This document shows positions 1 through 10,326 of a DNA stretch of 64,000 nucleotides, piece by piece. The notes beneath the pieces are model-generated. The model saw nothing but the letters and a program-made list of their open reading frames with translations, ran no database searches and was not told the DNA's origin. This DNA comes from Planctellipticum variicoloris. Its GTDB lineage: Bacteria > Planctomycetota > Planctomycetia > Planctomycetales > Planctomycetaceae. A program made the position numbers and the translations under genes. The stretch's first letter is position 1; each line of letters opens with the position of its first letter. The DNA lies in assembly GCF_030622045.1 (NCBI RefSeq), contig NZ_CP130886.1, forward strand, positions 2,493,557 through 2,557,556. Direction: 5' to 3'.

Positions 1-434
1 GGCTGGTCCAGCTCGCCGTCCGCCGTCCCCTTCTGCCCCCACTCACGCAGCAAAGTTCCATCTTGGCCGTAGACGCAGATTTTGTGCTTCATCATCGGGG
101 CGACGTAGATTTCTCCCCGGCGGTCGACGGCAATCCCCCCCGGCATCTCGTCCACGGCAAACTTGCCGAGAAACTTGCCATCCCGGTCGAACCGCTGAAT
201 CCGGTTGTTCTTGAACTCCGTAACGTAGATCACGTCGTGAGCGTCGATTGCGATGCCGATGGGCGAATGAAAGTCTCCGTCGCCGGTTCCCTCCTGCCCC
301 CACGCCCGGACCGCCTCCAACCTGCCAGCGTCGGGTTCCTGCGCGTCACTCGGCGCCGCTCCCCCGCAGGCCAGAAACAGGCCGAGCAGCAATGCCGGCC
401 ATGAAACCGGTAGCGCAAGGGACCGGGCGCGCAT
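1..434 (-). CDS. NHL-repeat lipoprotein (N-terminal part, cut by window edge)
   Basis: The 144 visible residues start with a hydrophobic leader ending in F20-L-A-C23, a plausible lipobox. Two NHL/beta-propeller blades follow: 'GIAIDAHDVIYVTEF..NRIQRFD' and 'GGIAVDRRGEIYVAP..KICVYG', each followed by a 'WGQ(E/K)GT.DG' linker typical of NHL proteins. The propeller continues beyond the window, so total length is unknown. NHL propellers usually bind proteins, peptides or carbohydrates. The lipobox suggests the protein is anchored in a membrane facing the periplasm. The ATG at 432-434 is the only start that gives a clean signal sequence. The precise substrate cannot be read from the sequence. Confidence 0.8.
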   Translation of the reverse strand, partial: MRARSLALPVSWPALLLGLFLACGGAAPSDAQEPDAGRLEAVRAWGQEGTGDGDFHSPIGIAIDAHDVIYVTEFKNNRIQRFDRDGKFLGKFAVDEMPGGIAVDRRGEIYVAPMMKHKICVYGQDGTLLREWGQKGTADGELDQ

Positions 435-670
435 GATGCAGAACTCCGGAGGTCGAACGTCTGGCGGGCGGGTTTCGAATCGCAGAGCATACCACATCGG
501 GATTGCCGCCGGCCGCATCGAATCGCGACGAAGTCGCAGTCCGCATGGCCGTGAGAAACCGGCATCCTGCGACTGGCAGGCGCCGGTTTGCGTCGTTACG
601 ATACGTTCGTGGAGAGCGAGCCCCACTGAGGAACCGACGTCCCCCTCGGGAGGCGACGCGAGAGCTTCAA

Positions 671-1342
671 ATGGGTCTCTGGCGGACGACATCTGGCCGA
701 CGGATGACGCGCAGGCTGCTGGGCCTGATCGCGTTGTTGCCGTTCGTCGCCGTCTCGTTCCCGCTGCCGCTCCCCTCCGGCGGGGATGTCCAGAAAGATC
801 GCTCGCAGCCCTTTCCCTGTCAGAACCGACCCTGCGGCTGCCGTTCCGCGCAGCAGTGCTGGCAGAAGTGCTGCTGCTTTTCCAATGCCCAGAAGGTGGC
901 GTGGGCGCAGCAGAATCGGGTTGCAGTTCCTGAAGAAGTGGTGACGGCCGCGCGGCGCGAAGAGCAGCGGGCGGCGGAAACAGCCCGGCACGTCTGCTGC
1001 AGCACGCCGACTCCCGCCGTGATCAGTCGGCCGTTGCCGCAGCGGACCATTCATAACCGCGCCACGCAGTCTCGCAATTCCAAACGATCGGTCCGCGTTG
1101 CCGCGAAGAGCAGGAGCGCGGAAACGCTGGCTCCGGCGAAGATTGTCATCGGCGCACTGGCGGGGCAGTGCCAAGGGCGGGACTGGTCGCTGGCGATCGT
1201 TCCCGCCGGGATGATGCCGCTCGCGTCGACACCCTCGCTCCCGATGGCGCCTGTCGCGCGACGAGTCGTGCCGGACTCTGAGTTCGCCGACTCTCTTTCA
1301 CATCGCCCCCCTGTGCCGCCGCCACGGCGGGCTGCAGTTTGA
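671..1342 (+). CDS. Cys-rich secreted planctomycete protein of unknown function
   Basis: A 223-residue protein with an N-terminal membrane/signal segment (about residues 14-36). A dense cysteine cluster follows: C50, C55, C57, C63, C67, C68, C69 in the context 'PFPCQNRPCGCRSAQQCWQKCCCF', then 'SNAQKVAWA' and a CC pair further on. The block resembles a motif I recall from uncharacterised planctomycete proteins. Such clustering suggests metal binding (Zn, Cu or Fe-S) or disulfides in an exported domain; this is inference. The C-terminal half is low-complexity, Arg/Ala/Pro-rich. The reading frame is open back to 503, but the ATG at 671 places the hydrophobic segment near the N-terminus. ATG 704 is an alternative start. 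Confidence 0.65.
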   Translation: MGLWRTTSGRRMTRRLLGLIALLPFVAVSFPLPLPSGGDVQKDRSQPFPCQNRPCGCRSAQQCWQKCCCFSNAQKVAWAQQNRVAVPEEVVTAARREEQRAAETARHVCCSTPTPAVISRPLPQRTIHNRATQSRNSKRSVRVAAKSRSAETLAPAKIVIGALAGQCQGRDWSLAIVPAGMMPLASTPSLPMAPVARRVVPDSEFADSLSHRPPVPPPRRAAV

Positions 1343-1629
1343 TCTGCACGGGCCTGACTTCGCGCCAGTTGCAACTTCGTCGGACATTTTCGGCCCCGGC
1401 TGAAGGCTGATTGGTCTGGCGGCCTGTGCGACGCCTGCTCGCACGCTCACAGGATTTCGAGGGATCGCTCTCCACAAGTTCGGTCATTTGACTCCTTGTG
1501 AGCGTGCCATCACGCGCCGCACGGCCACGCACGAGTCGCGAGGCATCAGACGCATATGTTCCGTGAACCCCGACGAAACCCGTCGGCGCGTTCCGTTCTC
1601 ACCGCAAATGTCCGAGAGAGGTTTCTTTC

Positions 1630-2664
<1,035 letters not shown>

Positions 2665-2819
2665 CGGTGCGGCCAGTCCGTCCAGACATTGATCCCAATC
2701 GCTGAACCGCGGGATTCTCGAACGGACGCATGCAGCGACGTCGCGTCTGCATTAGAATCGCCGGCCGCTGATGCGATGCGCATCGCTCGATCCGTCCAGG
2801 TCTCCGGGAGTGCAGCAGC

Positions 2820-4370
2820 ATGAGGTTTGTGCAGCGAAGTCTGTGGGTGGCCGCCGTGGTTCTGCTGGCAGGGCTCTCCGCCGCCCAGGCCAACGTCCGA
2901 TTGCCGGCGGTGATCGGCAACAACATGGTCCTGCAGAAGGACGTCCCCCTCCCGATCTGGGGCTGGGCCGACGCCGGCGAAGACGTCTCCGTCACGTTCG
3001 GCGCAAACACCGTCACGGCCAAGGCCGATGGCGCCGGCAAGTGGAAAGTGACGCTGCCCGCGGTGGCAACCGCAGGCGGGCCTCACGAGATGACCGTCAA
3101 GGGGAAGAACGAGATCAAGATCTCGAACATCCTCGTCGGCGAAGTCTGGGCCGGTTCCGGCCAGTCCAACATGCAATGGTCCGTCAACTCGACGATGAAT
3201 GCTCAGGAAGAAATCGCCAACGCGAAGTTTCCCAAGATCCGCCTGTTCATGATCCCGCTCGTTCCAGCCGGAACTCCCGCGGAAAACGTCGTGGCTCAGT
3301 GGGTGGAGTGTTCGCCGCAGACGGTCGGCCCCTCCTCGGCCGTTCTCTACTTCTTCGGACGCGAGATTCACCAGAAGCTTGACGTTCCGGTCGGCCTGAT
3401 CACGACCGCCTGGGGCGGGACGCGCATCCAGCCCTGGATTCCGCCGCAGGGCTACACCGCCATCCCCGAACTGGCCGACGAAAAGGCCCAGATGCTCGCC
3501 GCCCTCGACGGCTACGGACAGGCGCTGGCCGGCACGAATGACGCCATCAAGGCTTACGCCAAAGCCTTGAACGCCGCCAAGCCGGGCGAGCCCCTGCCGA
3601 AGCCCCCCGTTCCGCCGGGCCACCCGCTCAATACGAACTACCACTGGACCGGCTTGTACAACGGGATGATTCATCCGATCGTTCCATTCGGCATCCGTGG
3701 CTTCCTCTGGTATCAGGGGGAATCGAACAACGGCCAGGGGATGCACTACTACCAGCTCAAGCGGGGCCTGATCGAAGGCTGGCGGCAGGTCTGGAACCAG
3801 GAAGGAAACCGCGACTTCCCGTTCCTCTTCGCCCAGCTCGCTCCGTTCAACTACGGCGGCGATCCCACGCGGCTGCCCGGCATCTGGGAAGCTCAGACGG
3901 CGACGTTGGGTATCAAGAACACCGGCATGGCGGTCCTGACGGATATCACGACCCTCAACGACATCCACCCGCCCAACAAACAGGAAGTCGGCCGTCGGCT
4001 CGCCCTGTGGGCGCTGGCAAAGACCTACGGCAAGCCGGATCTCGTCTACTCCGGCCCGCTCTTCAAGTCGATCAAGGCCGATGGCGACAAGATCGTCGTC
4101 TCGTTCGATCACGCGGCAGGACTCAAGTCCCGCGACGGGAAAGACCTGTCGTGGTGGTCGATCGCCGGCGACGACAAGAAGTTTGTCAAAGCAACGGCGA
4201 AGATCGAGGGGGACACGGTCATCGTCAGCGCCGAGGGCGTCGCCAAACCGGTCGCCGTCCGCTTCGGCTGGCACCAGCTCGCCGAGCCCAATCTCGCCAA
4301 CGGAGCCGGGCTCCCCGCCTCGCCGTTCCGTTCAGACAACTGGACCGACGCGGTCAATGCAGCTCCGTAA
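2820..4370 (+). CDS. Sialate O-acetylesterase (SASA/DUF303 family)
   Basis: 516 residues with a Sec signal peptide (about 1-24, cleaving after AQA). An N-terminal beta-rich region is followed by the SGNH-like esterase core: nucleophile S116 in 'GSGQSNMQW', the 'WYQGESN' block near 297-303 and the catalytic 'DIHPPNK' Asp-x-His near 381-383. A C-terminal beta-sandwich closes the protein. All three catalytic blocks are intact, so it should be an active secreted carbohydrate esterase removing O-acetyl groups from sialic acids or other acetylated glycans. Substrate choice in planctomycetes is uncertain because the family is expanded there. It is convergent with the aldolase gene downstream and separated from it by a bidirectional terminator. 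Confidence 0.93.
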   Translation: MRFVQRSLWVAAVVLLAGLSAAQANVRLPAVIGNNMVLQKDVPLPIWGWADAGEDVSVTFGANTVTAKADGAGKWKVTLPAVATAGGPHEMTVKGKNEIKISNILVGEVWAGSGQSNMQWSVNSTMNAQEEIANAKFPKIRLFMIPLVPAGTPAENVVAQWVECSPQTVGPSSAVLYFFGREIHQKLDVPVGLITTAWGGTRIQPWIPPQGYTAIPELADEKAQMLAALDGYGQALAGTNDAIKAYAKALNAAKPGEPLPKPPVPPGHPLNTNYHWTGLYNGMIHPIVPFGIRGFLWYQGESNNGQGMHYYQLKRGLIEGWRQVWNQEGNRDFPFLFAQLAPFNYGGDPTRLPGIWEAQTATLGIKNTGMAVLTDITTLNDIHPPNKQEVGRRLALWALAKTYGKPDLVYSGPLFKSIKADGDKIVVSFDHAAGLKSRDGKDLSWWSIAGDDKKFVKATAKIEGDTVIVSAEGVAKPVAVRFGWHQLAEPNLANGAGLPASPFRSDNWTDAVNAAP

Positions 4371-4403
4371 GCCGCCTGTCCGACAAATCTGACTGCAGTT
4401 CGC

Positions 4404-4442
4404 ACCCCGCGTCGTCAATTGGCGGCGCGGGGTTCTTTGTTG
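4404..4442. terminator. Bidirectional intrinsic terminator
   Basis: The arms ACCCCGCG (4404-4411) and CGCGGGGT (4426-4433) form an 8-bp GC stem, followed on the plus strand by TCTTTGTTGTT. It sits between the convergent esterase and aldolase genes and could serve both. Confidence 0.7.
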
Positions 4443-4455
4443 TTCGCCGGATTCA

Positions 4456-5226
4456 CTATCCCTGCCGCAATTCGGTGAATGAGCTGTCAATCGCTTCCTT
4501 GAGCAGCGACGCATCGTTCGAGTAGACCACCAGCCGGGCGCCCTGGCGCATCGTCCGCAGGGCCTGCTCCCGCTTGCCGAACCAGCAGCCCGCGGCGACG
4601 TGGTATTTCGCCGAGGTGTCGATCACCTTCTGCAGCATCGCAATCAAGTCGGGATGGTCGTACTCGTTCGGAATTCCCATGTTGACCGTCAGGTCATTCG
4701 GCCCGACGAACACCGCATGCACCCCTGGAATCGAGCAGATCGCGTCGAGATTGTTGACCCCTTCGACCGATTCAATCATCGGAATGAAGACCGTGTCGGG
4801 ACATCGCTCGTGGGCGACGTAGTCCTGCGTCTTCTTGCTCGGCCACGCCCCGCCCGCCAGCACCTGCTCCAGCGCCTTCCCCTTCAGCGGTCGGTACACA
4901 GCCGCAGCCGCCAGCCGCTTGGCCTGCTCGACGTCTTCCACATACGGGACCACGACGCCGTCGAACGAATCGCAGACCTTGCTGACGTCGTCCGGATCGC
5001 GACTGTGCGTCCGCGCCAGGCAGGCGATCCCTTTCGCCGCCAGGGCATACCGCAACGGCAGAAAATCGGCGATATCGAGCGCATTGTGCTCGGCGGTCAC
5101 GATCACAAAGTCGAGCGCGCCGACTGGCAGAAAGTCGACCATCGCCGGCGTCACAGCATGCTGAATCAGCATCCCGAACACTCGCTCGCCACGAACAAGT
5201 TTTTCCTTGAGCGTTTTTGCGTTCAT
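4456..5226 (-). CDS. HpcH/HpaI-family aldolase (2-keto-3-deoxy acid type)
   Basis: 256 residues forming a single HpcH/HpaI aldolase/citrate lyase beta domain. The metal-binding Glu is in 'FIPMIESVEGV' and the metal-binding Asp in 'VFVGPNDLTVNMG'; the active-site-proximal 'VIVTAEHNALD' is also present. Members are Mg2+/Mn2+-dependent class II aldolases that reversibly cleave 2-keto-3-deoxy sugar acids or 4-hydroxy-2-oxo acids to pyruvate plus an aldehyde. The enzyme should be cytoplasmic. I take the ATG at 5226; a TTG lies one codon upstream. Its neighbour on the same strand is a Gfo/Idh/MocA oxidoreductase, so sugar-acid catabolism is the likely context, but the 224-bp gap argues against a tight operon. 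Confidence 0.9.
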   Translation of the reverse strand: MNAKTLKEKLVRGERVFGMLIQHAVTPAMVDFLPVGALDFVIVTAEHNALDIADFLPLRYALAAKGIACLARTHSRDPDDVSKVCDSFDGVVVPYVEDVEQAKRLAAAAVYRPLKGKALEQVLAGGAWPSKKTQDYVAHERCPDTVFIPMIESVEGVNNLDAICSIPGVHAVFVGPNDLTVNMGIPNEYDHPDLIAMLQKVIDTSAKYHVAAGCWFGKREQALRTMRQGARLVVYSNDASLLKEAIDSSFTELRQG

Positions 5227-5251
5227 CAAGGTGACCTGTCTTCAGAAGAGG

Positions 5252-5453
5252 AAGATTTCTCGCAGAGTCGCAGAGCAGAACGCAGAGGCCGCAGAGAAGA
5301 ATTGTCGAATGACGAAGGCGGAATGTCGAAGGTCAGGTCGTTGAGAGTCAGAGAGACTGGCGCTTCGCACGGCAGGTGGGCAGTGACAACGGACCACTGA
5401 CCACTGACAAAGCTCTGGCTTTCCGCCTTCAGCTCTTCGCTTTCCGCTCTCTA
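5252..5453. repeat. Intergenic word-repeat block
   Basis: The gap between the aldolase and the oxidoreductase is made of iterated short words: TTCTCGCAGAGTCGCAGAG..CGCAGAG, GACCACTGACCACTGAC (5389-5410) and GGCTTTCCGCC..CTTTCCGCTCTC (5420-5448). Very similar strings recur at 31806-31935, 31976-32013 and, inverted, at 59418-59462. No gene was seen here. Confidence 0.7.
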
Positions 5454-6560
5454 CGTCATCAGCGTCAACGGATTCTCGCGCGCCTTCAGCGGCAGGTCGA
5501 CCGGGCCGCCGAAGCGGTGCGACTCAAACACGGCTGCAATCATCTGGATGATCGCCCGCGCATCTTCCGCCGAGCAACGCGTCGCTCGCTGGCGTTCGAT
5601 CGCGTCGATCAGATCGTTGATGGCGGCGATGTGGCCCCCTTCGTAACTGCCGTCCGTCCGCGGCTCGGGCTTGCCGATGCCCGCCGACGTCACCTTTTCC
5701 CACGATTTCCCGGTCCGCCCCGGCGACCAACTGCTGTCCCGCAGGATGTAGGCCGGCGCCAGATAGCCGCTCTCCATCTCAAGAACTCCCTTCGAGCCAA
5801 AGACCTGGATGGCGAACCGCGTGGGGCTGCCCCCCATACCCCGCCGGGAGGCGAAATGGCCGAAGGCTCCGCTCGGGAACGCGTACCGGGCCTGGAGATT
5901 GTCCCCCGCCAGCGGCCCGATCCCCTCAGCGCCCTCCACGACATCGGCTTTCGTGACCTTGTGACCGCTCTGCAATACCGTCGCCGTGCAGGAAGTCGCG
6001 TCCGCCCCCGCAAACGTTCGCATCAGACCGAATACGTGCGAACCCAGCACCCACAGGTCTTCGCCGCCGCCCCGACGGTCTTCCTTGCCGCGGGCGCGCA
6101 GTTCGAGGATGTCGCCGATTTCCCCGCTGCGAAGCAGCGACCTCACCGTGTCCACAACGGGCGAATACTGGCTGATGTGGGCGATCCCCAGTTTCAGATG
6201 CCGCATCTCCAGTTGGTTGAGAACGTCATCGCACTCGGCGAGCGTCCGGCAGAAGGGCTTTTCCATGTAGACGTGGCAGCCGGCTTCCGCCGCGGCGACG
6301 AGCATGTCCCGATGCTGGTCGATCCAGCGGGGACAGATGGCGACAATGTCAAGTTTTTCGTCCGCCAGCATGTCGCGATAGCTGGCATAGGACTTGTTAG
6401 CATTCGTTCGTTTCTGCGCCGCCGCCCGACCCGCTTCATGTTCGTCTGCGACGGCCACGATCTCGACATTGGGGAGTTTCGTAAAGGCGACGTCAACGCC
6501 GTGGCCGTAGTCCCCTTTGCCCGTCCGCCCGATGATGCCGACGCGATAGGTCTTCGCCAT
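5451..6560 (-). CDS. Gfo/Idh/MocA-family NAD(P)-dependent oxidoreductase
   Basis: 369 residues. An N-terminal Rossmann fold starts 'YRVGIIGRTGKGDYGHG', a glycine-rich dinucleotide loop slightly expanded relative to the usual GxGxxG. The hallmark 'YMEKPFCRT' (EKP, with the catalytic Lys) lies near residue 105, and the C-terminal alpha/beta domain runs from about 125. These enzymes oxidise or reduce hydroxyl groups on sugars, inositols and pseudo-sugars; the substrate cannot be assigned. No Tat/Sec signal is visible, so it is probably cytoplasmic, unlike many planctomycete paralogues. The frame is open further upstream, but ATG 6560 puts the Rossmann strand at residue 5 as expected. Confidence 0.9.
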   Translation of the reverse strand: MAKTYRVGIIGRTGKGDYGHGVDVAFTKLPNVEIVAVADEHEAGRAAAQKRTNANKSYASYRDMLADEKLDIVAICPRWIDQHRDMLVAAAEAGCHVYMEKPFCRTLAECDDVLNQLEMRHLKLGIAHISQYSPVVDTVRSLLRSGEIGDILELRARGKEDRRGGGEDLWVLGSHVFGLMRTFAGADATSCTATVLQSGHKVTKADVVEGAEGIGPLAGDNLQARYAFPSGAFGHFASRRGMGGSPTRFAIQVFGSKGVLEMESGYLAPAYILRDSSWSPGRTGKSWEKVTSAGIGKPEPRTDGSYEGGHIAAINDLIDAIERQRATRCSAEDARAIIQMIAAVFESHRFGGPVDLPLKARENPLTLMT

Positions 6561-7089
6561 GTGGTGTGTCCTGCTGCTGGTGTCGCCGACGCCCTGAGGT
6601 CGAAACTGGACTGGTCCGTCGCGATCCGCCACGCATTGCCAGATCGCGAGTCCAGGATCAGGACCTTGAAATGCAACCTACCTGACGGCGGACGGCCAAG
6701 CCACCCGGCACTTCGAAAAAAGTCACTCGGGCACGGTAGTGCGCCGGAGCGAATTGAACCCACGGACAATTGCGACGGAATCGTGCAAACCTGCCGAGCG
6801 AGTGCGCAGCCAGGTCCAGGCATCGTCAGAAAACATTCCAGGGATCGCCGTCAAACAGGCGAACTGCCTGCGTGAGGAAAAGCCTGGAAATGTAGAGTGG
6901 CGTCTGGGGGCTCGGAGACTGATGTTTCCGCGAAACGGCATGCTTCGGAATGGAATCTGCTGCACGATTTTCTTGCGTCGGGAAATGGAATCTGACGGCG
7001 TTTGCTCCGAACTTCCGCTAGACTGTTCGCCCACCGCTTGTTCTCCCGCCCTGGACTCACCCACCGCCTTGAACTCAGGATCGAAAAAC
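6561..7089. other. 529-bp divergent intergenic region, no gene seen
   Basis: It separates the divergent oxidoreductase and DUF1559 genes and should hold both promoters. A 10-bp direct repeat ATGGAATCTG occurs at 6950-6959 and 6985-6994, 35 bp apart, which could be a regulator site for the DUF1559 gene. An AGGA at 7077-7080 serves as its ribosome-binding site. No credible open frame was seen: the plus-strand frame that enters the DUF1559 gene lacks family similarity before the prepilin leader. Confidence 0.5.
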
Positions 7090-8085
7090 ATGTTCTCTGC
7101 CAGACCGGCCCGCCGCGGGTTTACGCTCATCGAGTTGCTCGTCGTCATTGCAATCATCGCGATCTTGATTGCCCTCCTCCTGCCCGCCGTGCAGCAGGCC
7201 CGCGAAGCCGCCCGGCGGACGCAGTGCAAGAACAACATGAAGCAGCTCGGTCTGGCGCTGCACAACTACCACGACACCCTCGGCGTCTTTCCGATGGCGG
7301 TGGGCCAGCACTCGCGCCCCAACTGGCGGATCGCGATCCTTCCGTATCTCGACCAGGCGCCCCTTTACAACACCATCAACGTCAGCGGCACCGGCTTCTA
7401 CGCCCACTCCCCGGTCGGGCCGCCCCGCGGCTTCTCCGGCAACAACGTCCTGCGGGGACTGAAGATTGCGGCGTACGAATGTCCGTCGAGCACCAATGCA
7501 AGCTTCACCAACGTCTCCGGCAACAGCTACGAAGGGATGACGATTCATTACGTCGGCATCAGCGGAGCCACTCCGGATCCTGCCGGCCGGGGCAACGTCT
7601 GCACCGGCGACGTCTTCAACAGCGCCTCGAGCTGCAACACGGGCCTGCTCGTTCCGCTGGAAAGCAAAGGCATCCGCGACTGCACCGACGGGACTTCGAA
7701 CACCATCATCGTGGCCGAGCAGTCCGGCAAGGTGAATAAGATCGACAACAGCGCGAACGCGCTGGGGGGATGGCACGGCATCGCCAACTATCCGGCCGGC
7801 TGGACCGCGGCGTCTCCGCTTCCGCTGGTCGGAATCACCGGTTTTGCGTATCCGGCCGGGATCACCACGGTGCGGTTTCCGCCGAACGCCTATCGTCTGG
7901 CGGGAGCTCCCAGCCAGGCGAGTACGCAGTATTCCTTCAACACGGTGGTGAACTCGGAACACGTGGGAGGAATTCACGCCCTGATGGCGGATGGCAGTAC
8001 CCGGTTTATCTCCGAAAACGTCGATTTCCTGACGCTCCGCCAGTTGTGCGTGCGAAACGACGGCATGGTGCTCAGCGAGTTCTAA
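7090..8085 (+). CDS. DUF1559 prepilin-like protein (H-x9-DG)
   Basis: 331 residues. The short basic N-terminus '[26 protein letters not shown]' contains the prepilin peptidase site after G10 and the conserved Glu. The family block '[15 protein letters not shown]' and the closing 'HVGGIHALMADGSTRFISENV' (H-x9-DG) are both present. The first ~60 residues are near-identical to the paralogue at 1630-2664, while the middle differs. The downstream small lipoprotein is the kind of gene often found next to DUF1559 genes in planctomycetes, so the two may act together at the cell surface (inference). The ATG at 7090 was chosen because it yields a canonical short prepilin leader and has AGGA 10 bp upstream. 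Confidence 0.94.
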   Translation: MFSARPARRGFTLIELLVVIAIIAILIALLLPAVQQAREAARRTQCKNNMKQLGLALHNYHDTLGVFPMAVGQHSRPNWRIAILPYLDQAPLYNTINVSGTGFYAHSPVGPPRGFSGNNVLRGLKIAAYECPSSTNASFTNVSGNSYEGMTIHYVGISGATPDPAGRGNVCTGDVFNSASSCNTGLLVPLESKGIRDCTDGTSNTIIVAEQSGKVNKIDNSANALGGWHGIANYPAGWTAASPLPLVGITGFAYPAGITTVRFPPNAYRLAGAPSQASTQYSFNTVVNSEHVGGIHALMADGSTRFISENVDFLTLRQLCVRNDGMVLSEF

Positions 8086-8242
8086 GCGGATGCGTCCGGC
8101 GTGTTAGCTGAAGACTTACCGGCCGAAGTTGTCATGGCGCCTGTATGGGACGGAACAAACCCGCCGTCACAAGGGGCTGCAATGGCGCGAACAGTTTGCA
8201 AACAAACGTCGTTGAGCTGGGGCGAAGCCCCGAACTGACAGG

Positions 8243-8698
8243 ATGGTGCGGATGCTGGCTCGAATTGGGTCGCGGAAAGTCAAGGTTTTCTGGCAATGCG
8301 GGCTGTATTCCGTTGTCGGACTGATGGCGATTGGCTGCGGGGCGACCGGCGGTCCCGGGGCGGCGAAGGTGCGGCGCGACGTCGTCGTGACCGTGATGTA
8401 TGAAGGGACGCCCGTCATTGCGGGGCAGATCGACTTCCAGAATGCAAAGACCGGAGACGCCGGCGGCGGGCAGATCGATGGGTCGGGTCAGGCAACGATT
8501 GTCGGTCTCCCCGTCGGAACTTACACGGTGGCGATCTTGCCGCCGCCGGTCGTGGTCGTCCCGGGCGTGAACGATGCCGAGAAGCTGCCGGAGCCGCCGG
8601 ACATTCCGCAGAAGTACCGCTCGATGGCCACCAGCCCGCTCAAAGCGGAGATCACGGGGGAGCAATACGAGGTCGCGTTCGAGCTGGATAAAGAATAG
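8243..8698 (+). CDS. Small lipoprotein with carboxypeptidase-regulatory-like beta domain
   Basis: 151 residues: a hydrophobic leader ending 'GLMAIGC' (lipobox, modified Cys at residue 32) and then one beta-sandwich domain. The pattern 'DVVVTVMYEGTPVIAGQIDFQNAKTG..G..DGSGQATIVGLPVGTYTVAILPPP' is typical of transthyretin/carboxypeptidase regulatory-like folds that are abundant as lipoproteins in planctomycetes. No catalytic residues were seen, so a structural or binding role is likely. It follows the DUF1559 gene by 157 bp in the same direction and may be co-transcribed. A small GGGGC-GAA-GCCCC hairpin lies at 8219-8231, just before the start codon. Confidence 0.8.
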   Translation: MVRMLARIGSRKVKVFWQCGLYSVVGLMAIGCGATGGPGAAKVRRDVVVTVMYEGTPVIAGQIDFQNAKTGDAGGGQIDGSGQATIVGLPVGTYTVAILPPPVVVVPGVNDAEKLPEPPDIPQKYRSMATSPLKAEITGEQYEVAFELDKE

Positions 8699-8768
8699 AA
8701 AACAGCCCGCGATTTCAGCGTCCGCCACAGCGGTGCTTCGCTCCGCCACTTGCTGTCCAACATTCGTG

Positions 8769-10259
8769 CTATGCCAGAATCTCCCGAATGAGATGTCCAT
8801 GGACGTCGGTCAGCCGGCGGTCGATGCCGTTGTTCCGGTACGTCAGCTTCGTGTGATCGATTCCCAGAAGGTGCAGCATCGTGGCGTGGATGTCGTAAAC
8901 CTCCGTCGGATGCAGCCGGTCCTGCGGCTTGTAACCGAAGTCGTCGCTGGGGCCGTATGACACGCCCCCCTTGATCCCGCCGCCGCAGAGCCAGTTCGTG
9001 AAGACGTACGGGTTGTGATCCCGTCCTCTGCCGCCCTGCGACGAGGGCATCCGGCCGAACTCGGTCGTCCACAGAATCAGCGTGTCCTCCAGCAGGCCGC
9101 GCTGCTTGAGGTCCTGGATCAACGCCGCGGCCCCGTGGGCCATCCCCGCCGCGAGGGGACCGTGATCCCGCTCGATGTCCTCGTGGGAGTCCCAGTTCCG
9201 CCGGGGGAAGCCATTGTCGTTGCCGGACCAGATCTGGACGAAGCGGACGCCGCGCTCCAGCAGCCGGCGGGCGACCAGGCATTTCCGGCCGAAGTGAATC
9301 GTTTCCTCCCGGGCGTTGATTTCCTTGGGAAACTCCGCCGGGATGTGATCGAGACCGTACATCTTGAGAATGTGCAGCGGTTCCCCGGAGAGGTCCAGGG
9401 CTTCCGGCGCCGCAAGCTGCATGCTCGCCGCCAGCTCATAGCTCCGGATTCGGGCTTCGAGACGTTCGTCATCGGCCCGCGATTCGGCGTGTTTCGCGTT
9501 CAGCCGGGCCAGCACGTTCAGCCCGGCGGCGTCTCCCTTCGAGGAGATGTAGTCTCCCTGCCGGGCCGGGAAGAGGTCGGCGATCGGCGTGTCTGTTCCG
9601 GGGAAGATCGTCGTCCCTTGGTGCTGCGCCGGCAGGAAGGCGCTGTCCCAGTTCTTGGTGCCGTTCGAAGCCAATCCGCGATGATCGGGGAGGACCACAA
9701 ACGTCGGCAGATTCTCGTTCATACTCCCGAGGCCGTAACTGATCCAGCTCCCCATTCCGGGAAACCCCGGCCGGTTGAAGCCGGTAGCCTGCAGCAGCGT
9801 CCCCTGGCTGTGGACGCCGGTCTTGCCGACGAGATTGTGAATGAAGGCCAGCTCATCGACGACGCTTCCCAGCGGGGCGACGATGTCGCTGATCGCCTTT
9901 CCGCACTCGCCGTACGGTCGGAAATCCCACACCGGCTTCAGCCAGGGGCCGAGGCCGTTCTGGAAGGCTTCGACCGGTTCGCCGAAGTCCGACGCCTGAC
10001 CGTGGCGTTTCACCAGCTCGGGCTTGAAGTCGAACAGATCGACATGGCTGGCTGCGCCGGCCATGAAGAGCTGGACGACCCGCTTGGCTTTGGCGGGATG
10101 ATGCAGACCCGCGGGCATGCCTTCGGCCCCCAGCAGCCCTTCGGACTGCAGCAGCCCCGCCAGCGCCAGTCCGCCGAGCCCCCCGCCGCTCTGCCACAAA
10201 AACTCCCGCCGACTGCTGACGGGAACGCGGCCATCGTGTGGAAATGCCGATTGAGTCAT
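8769..10259 (-). CDS. DUF1501 protein with Tat signal
   Basis: 496 residues. The N-terminus holds a twin-arginine signal 'SSRREFLWQ' followed by a Gly/Ala/Leu hydrophobic stretch, so folded export is expected. The DUF1501 core has the sulfatase/alkaline-phosphatase-superfamily-like segments 'QLFMAGAASHVDLFDFKP', 'TEFGRMPSSQGGRGRDHNP' and 'DIHATMLHLLGIDHTKLTYR'. DUF1501 genes are typically paired with PSD1/DUF1549/DUF1553 genes in planctomycetes, and here the partner ends 67 bp upstream. The gene is last in a regulator-PSD1-DUF1501 operon. Biochemical activity is unknown. Confidence 0.92.
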   Translation of the reverse strand: MTQSAFPHDGRVPVSSRREFLWQSGGGLGGLALAGLLQSEGLLGAEGMPAGLHHPAKAKRVVQLFMAGAASHVDLFDFKPELVKRHGQASDFGEPVEAFQNGLGPWLKPVWDFRPYGECGKAISDIVAPLGSVVDELAFIHNLVGKTGVHSQGTLLQATGFNRPGFPGMGSWISYGLGSMNENLPTFVVLPDHRGLASNGTKNWDSAFLPAQHQGTTIFPGTDTPIADLFPARQGDYISSKGDAAGLNVLARLNAKHAESRADDERLEARIRSYELAASMQLAAPEALDLSGEPLHILKMYGLDHIPAEFPKEINAREETIHFGRKCLVARRLLERGVRFVQIWSGNDNGFPRRNWDSHEDIERDHGPLAAGMAHGAAALIQDLKQRGLLEDTLILWTTEFGRMPSSQGGRGRDHNPYVFTNWLCGGGIKGGVSYGPSDDFGYKPQDRLHPTEVYDIHATMLHLLGIDHTKLTYRNNGIDRRLTDVHGHLIREILA

Positions 10260-10326
10260 GTTGTCGCCTCTTCGTTCGTCTTTTCCGGCGATCAGCGATC
10301 AGCGATTCGCGATCAGCTCTCCCCGC

